Translations under genes and position numbers: made by a program
Notes under the pieces: model-generated
The model's input: the letters and a program-made list of their open reading frames with translations, nothing else
Databases searched by the model: none
What the model was told of the DNA's origin: nothing
Shown here: positions 6,123 to 8,710 of the stretch, piece after piece
Layout: the number at the start of each line of letters is the position of its first letter
Position numbering within the stretch: the first letter of the stretch is position 1
Origin: Rhizobiaceae bacterium
Lineage (GTDB): Bacteria; Pseudomonadota; Alphaproteobacteria; Rhizobiales; Rhizobiaceae
Length of the DNA: 8,710 nucleotides
Reading direction: 5' to 3'
Assembly: GCA_004299545.1 (NCBI GenBank)
Contig: SCRB01000468.1
Span: forward strand, 1-8,710

Positions 6123-7019
6123 ATGGCACAGACCGTATACAGCGCGGCCGGCAGCGACATCGCCCAGTCAGCACCACAGGTGAAACCGAAACGGCAGCCG
6201 AACGGCTTTCCGGCCGTCGTGCCTGCTCTTGTGCTGATCGTCCTGTTCTTCGTCGTGCCGATAACAGCGCTGCTCGTGCGCAGCGTTCTCGATCCGAAGC
6301 CGGGTCTCGGCAACTATGCGCAACTGCTCGGCTCGTGGACCTATGCGCGTGTCTTCGCCAACACCTTCGAGGTGGCAGCGCTCGTTACCATTCTTTCGGT
6401 GGCGATCGGCTTTCCTGTGGCCTGGATGCTGGCGATCATGCCGCGGCGCTGGGGAGCGGTCATCTTTGCCATCCTGCTTCTGTCGATGTGGACCAACCTG
6501 CTGGCGCGCACCTATGCGTGGATGGTGCTGCTCCAGCGTACCGGGCCGATCAACAAGCTTCTCATCTATCTGGGGCTGATCGACCATCCGCTCGCGATGG
6601 TCAACGATCTGACCGGTGTGACGATCGGTATGACCTACATCATGCTGCCTTTCATCATCCTGCCTTTGCAGGGTGTCATAAAGAATATCGATCCAGCGAT
6701 CCTGCAGGCTGCCGCGCTTTGTGGCGCGAACCGCTGGAAGTGTCTGACGCGCATTCTTATCCCGCTTGCCCTCCCGGGCGTTGCAGCGGGCGCGCTGATG
6801 GTGTTCGTCATGTCGCTCGGCTATTTCGTCACGCCGGCGCTGCTTGGCGGAACATCGAACATGATGCTCGCGGAACTGATCGCGCAACTCGTCCAGTCGC
6901 TCGTCAATTGGGGGCTGGGAGGAGCCGCGGCGTTCGTGCTCCTGATCGTGACCCTTGCGATTTATGCGCTGCAATTGCGGCTCTTCGGCGCCGGGCGGCT
7001 GAGCCACGGAGGCCAGTGA
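6123..7019 (+). CDS. ABC transporter permease, PotB-type
   Basis: A 298-residue inner-membrane permease of the binding-protein-dependent transport family (PF00528). Hydrophobic segments lie at about 29-51, 80-104, 111-135, 165-186, 213-238 and 265-287, giving the usual six helices. The cytoplasmic EAA loop, which contacts the ATPase, is recognisable at 195-220 (QAAALCG, then ILIPLALPGV). The N-terminal 28 residues are polar and probably lie in the cytoplasm. The first permease of Pot-type systems is PotB-like, which fits the order here. The ATG at 6123 is the natural start, but its ribosome site is weak (GGAAG 12 bases away, or GAG at 6113-6115) and is preceded by two hairpins. It follows the binding protein by 77 bases and is one base from the next permease. 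Together they form the membrane channel of the importer. Confidence 0.93.
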   Translation: MAQTVYSAAGSDIAQSAPQVKPKRQPNGFPAVVPALVLIVLFFVVPITALLVRSVLDPKPGLGNYAQLLGSWTYARVFANTFEVAALVTILSVAIGFPVAWMLAIMPRRWGAVIFAILLLSMWTNLLARTYAWMVLLQRTGPINKLLIYLGLIDHPLAMVNDLTGVTIGMTYIMLPFIILPLQGVIKNIDPAILQAAALCGANRWKCLTRILIPLALPGVAAGALMVFVMSLGYFVTPALLGGTSNMMLAELIAQLVQSLVNWGLGGAAAFVLLIVTLAIYALQLRLFGAGRLSHGGQ

Positions 7020-7020
7020 G

Positions 7021-7821
7021 ATGCTTCTGAACTATCATCAACTCGGAAGCTGGAAGTGGTTTCTCACCGGTTTTACTGTGCTCGCCGCCGTCTTCCTGCT
7101 TCTGCCGATCCTGTTCATCATCGCCTTGTCGTTCGGTTCCTCGCAATGGCTGGTCTTCCCCCCGCCTCACTGGACGACACACTGGTACCGCGAGCTGTTT
7201 TCCGACCCGCGCTGGCTGGAAAGCGCGCTGACCAGCGCCGAAATCGCCGTGCTGGTCATGATCTTCTCGGTCGTGATCGGCCTCATCGCCTCCTTCGGGC
7301 TGACGCGTGGCCGCTTCGCCGGGCGGGAGGCACTGCGGGCGCTCTTCTTGACACCGATGATCCTGCCCGTCGTCGTCTTTGCCGTGGCGATTTATGCCCT
7401 GTTTCTGAGAATCGGGCTGAGCGGCACGCTGACCGGATTTGTGATCGCTCATCTGATCATTGCGCTGCCGTTCTCGATCATCTCGATCTGCAGCGCACTC
7501 GAAGGCTTCGACCGCTCGATCGAAGACGCGGCAGTCCTTTGCGGCGCGCATCCACTTGAGGCGAAGCTCAGGGTGACGCTGCCCGCCATCCGGCATGGCC
7601 TCTTCGCAGCGGCGATCTTCTCGTTCCTCGTCTCCTGGGACGAGGTCGTCGTCGCGATCTTCATGGCGAGCCCGACACTTCAAACGCTGCCGGTCCGGAT
7701 ATGGACGACGTTACGCCAGGATCTCACGCCGGTGATCGCGGCCGCTTCCAGCCTGCTTGTCGGCTTGACCGTTGTCCTGATGCTCCTCACGGCACTCGTG
7801 CGAAAAGGAATGAAGTCGTGA
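7021..7821 (+). CDS. ABC transporter permease, PotC-type
   Basis: A 266-residue inner-membrane permease of the same family as its neighbour (PF00528), with the shorter length typical of PotC. Hydrophobic segments are at about 15-38, 70-94, 106-130, 137-160, 192-215 and 236-260. The EAA loop is at 168-194 (EDAAVLCGA, then LRVTLPAIRHGL). VSWDEVVVAIF at 205-215, just after it, is typical of PotC-like proteins (commonly SFDD or SWDE there). The start at 7021 is one base after the previous stop and has GGAGG at 7008-7012, so the two permeases should be made in similar amounts as a heterodimer. The stop overlaps the start of the ATPase gene. Confidence 0.93.
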   Translation: MLLNYHQLGSWKWFLTGFTVLAAVFLLLPILFIIALSFGSSQWLVFPPPHWTTHWYRELFSDPRWLESALTSAEIAVLVMIFSVVIGLIASFGLTRGRFAGREALRALFLTPMILPVVVFAVAIYALFLRIGLSGTLTGFVIAHLIIALPFSIISICSALEGFDRSIEDAAVLCGAHPLEAKLRVTLPAIRHGLFAAAIFSFLVSWDEVVVAIFMASPTLQTLPVRIWTTLRQDLTPVIAAASSLLVGLTVVLMLLTALVRKGMKS

Positions 7822-8710
7822 CCGCGCCCTTTTTGAAAATCGCAGGTATCCGCAAGCAGTATGGCGACGTTATCGCGGTCAGCGATGTCACCCTCGATGT
7901 GGCCGAAGGCGAGTTCGTGACATTCCTCGGCCCTTCGGGATCGGGCAAGAGCACGACGCTCTATGTGCTCGCCGGCTTCGAGCGCCCCACGGCCGGTGAT
8001 ATCCTGCTCAAAGGCCAGACGCTGCTCAATACGCCGTCGCACAAGCGCAATATCGGCATGGTGTTCCAGCGCTACACGCTCTTTCCACACCTCACCGTGG
8101 CCGAGAACATCGCCTTTCCGCTCAAGGTGCGGCGACTGCCGAGAGAGGACGTCGCGGCCAAGGTGCGCAAGATGCTGAAGCTCGTCCGGCTCGAAGGCTT
8201 CGAGGACCGCATGCCAGGGCAGATGTCGGGCGGCCAGCAGCAGCGCGTGGCGCTCGCCAGAGCACTCGCCTATGATCCACCGGTGCTCCTGATGGACGAG
8301 CCGCTGTCGGCACTCGACAAGAAGCTGCGCGAGGAAATCCAGTACGAAATCCGGCGTATCCATCAGGAGACCTCGGTCACGATCCTTTACGTCACCCATG
8401 ACCAGGAAGAGGCTCTGAGGCTTTCGGATCGTATCGCCGTATTCAGTCGTGGCGTTATCGACCAGGTCGGGACGGGACCTGAACTTTATGCCCGGCCCGC
8501 AACACGTTTCGTTGCCGAATTCATCGGCGACAGCGATCTCTTGCAGGGCCAGGTGGCGGCGACGGACGGCAAGAGCGCCGACATCCGCCTTGGCGAGAGC
8601 ACGATCATTCCGAATGTTCCGGTCCATGGCAACGTCGAGACCGGCCGGCGCGCGGCCCTTCTGCTGAGGCCCGAGCGGGTGCGTTTGTCCCGCGGGCAGA
8701 ACGGTGACCC
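7818..8710 (+). CDS. ABC transporter ATP-binding protein, PotA-type (3' end outside window)
   Basis: The ATPase that powers the importer; 297 codons are visible and the frame is open at the window edge. Relatives are about 340-370 residues, so roughly 50-70 are missing. The nucleotide-binding domain is complete: Walker A GPSGSGKST (38-46), Q-loop Gln84, signature MSGGQQQR (136-143), Walker B VLLMDEP (156-162) with catalytic Glu161, D-loop SALD (164-167) and switch His194 in YVTHDQEEAL. The part after about 235 is the start of the regulatory C-terminal region found in PotA/MalK-type ATPases; RRAALLLRPERVRLS (277-291) looks like its TOBE domain. The start is GTG at 7818, overlapping the permease stop as GTGA, with AAGGAA at 7805-7810 seven bases away. 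With the two permeases and the binding protein it makes a full importer. Confidence 0.95.
   Translation, partial: MTAPFLKIAGIRKQYGDVIAVSDVTLDVAEGEFVTFLGPSGSGKSTTLYVLAGFERPTAGDILLKGQTLLNTPSHKRNIGMVFQRYTLFPHLTVAENIAFPLKVRRLPREDVAAKVRKMLKLVRLEGFEDRMPGQMSGGQQQRVALARALAYDPPVLLMDEPLSALDKKLREEIQYEIRRIHQETSVTILYVTHDQEEALRLSDRIAVFSRGVIDQVGTGPELYARPATRFVAEFIGDSDLLQGQVAATDGKSADIRLGESTIIPNVPVHGNVETGRRAALLLRPERVRLSRGQNGD

Noticed and set aside
6168..7007. 279-codon open frame on the minus strand
   Set aside because: It is antisense to the permease and rich in Arg, His, Asp and Gln, as expected from the complement of hydrophobic codons.
6005..7030. 341-codon open frame on the plus strand overlapping the first permease
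   Set aside because: It is another frame of the permease gene; its protein is rich in Arg, Ala and Ser, with no membrane segments or motifs, and it would overlap the binding-protein gene.

Overview
The window comes from a GC-rich chromosome or large plasmid. Codon use, tightly packed same-strand genes and the protein types all look like an alphaproteobacterium of the Hyphomicrobiales (a Mesorhizobium/Rhizobium-like soil bacterium). This placement is an inference from style, not from a marker gene. No RNA gene, CRISPR array, insertion sequence or integrase is visible.

All nine recognisable genes lie on the + strand and are close enough to form one operon. Bases 1-154 hold a good sigma-70-like promoter (-35 TTGACT at 94-99, -10 CATAAT at 118-123) overlapped by a palindrome that could be a repressor site. 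Next come five enzyme genes: an AA_synth/DUF1185 protein (155-757), an alpha/beta hydrolase (732-1547), a flavin reductase fused to a Nudix-like domain (1544-2482), a luciferase-like flavin-dependent monooxygenase (2479-3537) and an aldehyde dehydrogenase (3542-5005). They are joined by overlaps or a 4-nt gap, so translation is probably coupled. Four genes for a PotABCD-type ABC importer follow: periplasmic binding protein (5032-6045), two permeases (6123-7019 and 7021-7821) and an ATPase (7818 to beyond the window end). The only gap of note, 6046-6122, contains two hairpins.

The likely logic is uptake followed by breakdown. The importer brings in a small, probably nitrogen-containing compound. 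The two-component monooxygenase (reductase plus luciferase-like oxygenase) oxidises it, the hydrolase and AA_synth protein process the product, and the aldehyde dehydrogenase turns an aldehyde into an acid. The gene set resembles in outline the Rut pyrimidine-degradation operon (RutA, RutF, RutD, the RutC-type fold, a semialdehyde-handling enzyme and a transporter), but it is not the rut operon itself. The substrate cannot be read from the sequence. The two points most worth a second look are this Rut-like but distinct gene set and the reductase-Nudix fusion, whose Nudix box lacks the metal-binding glutamates.
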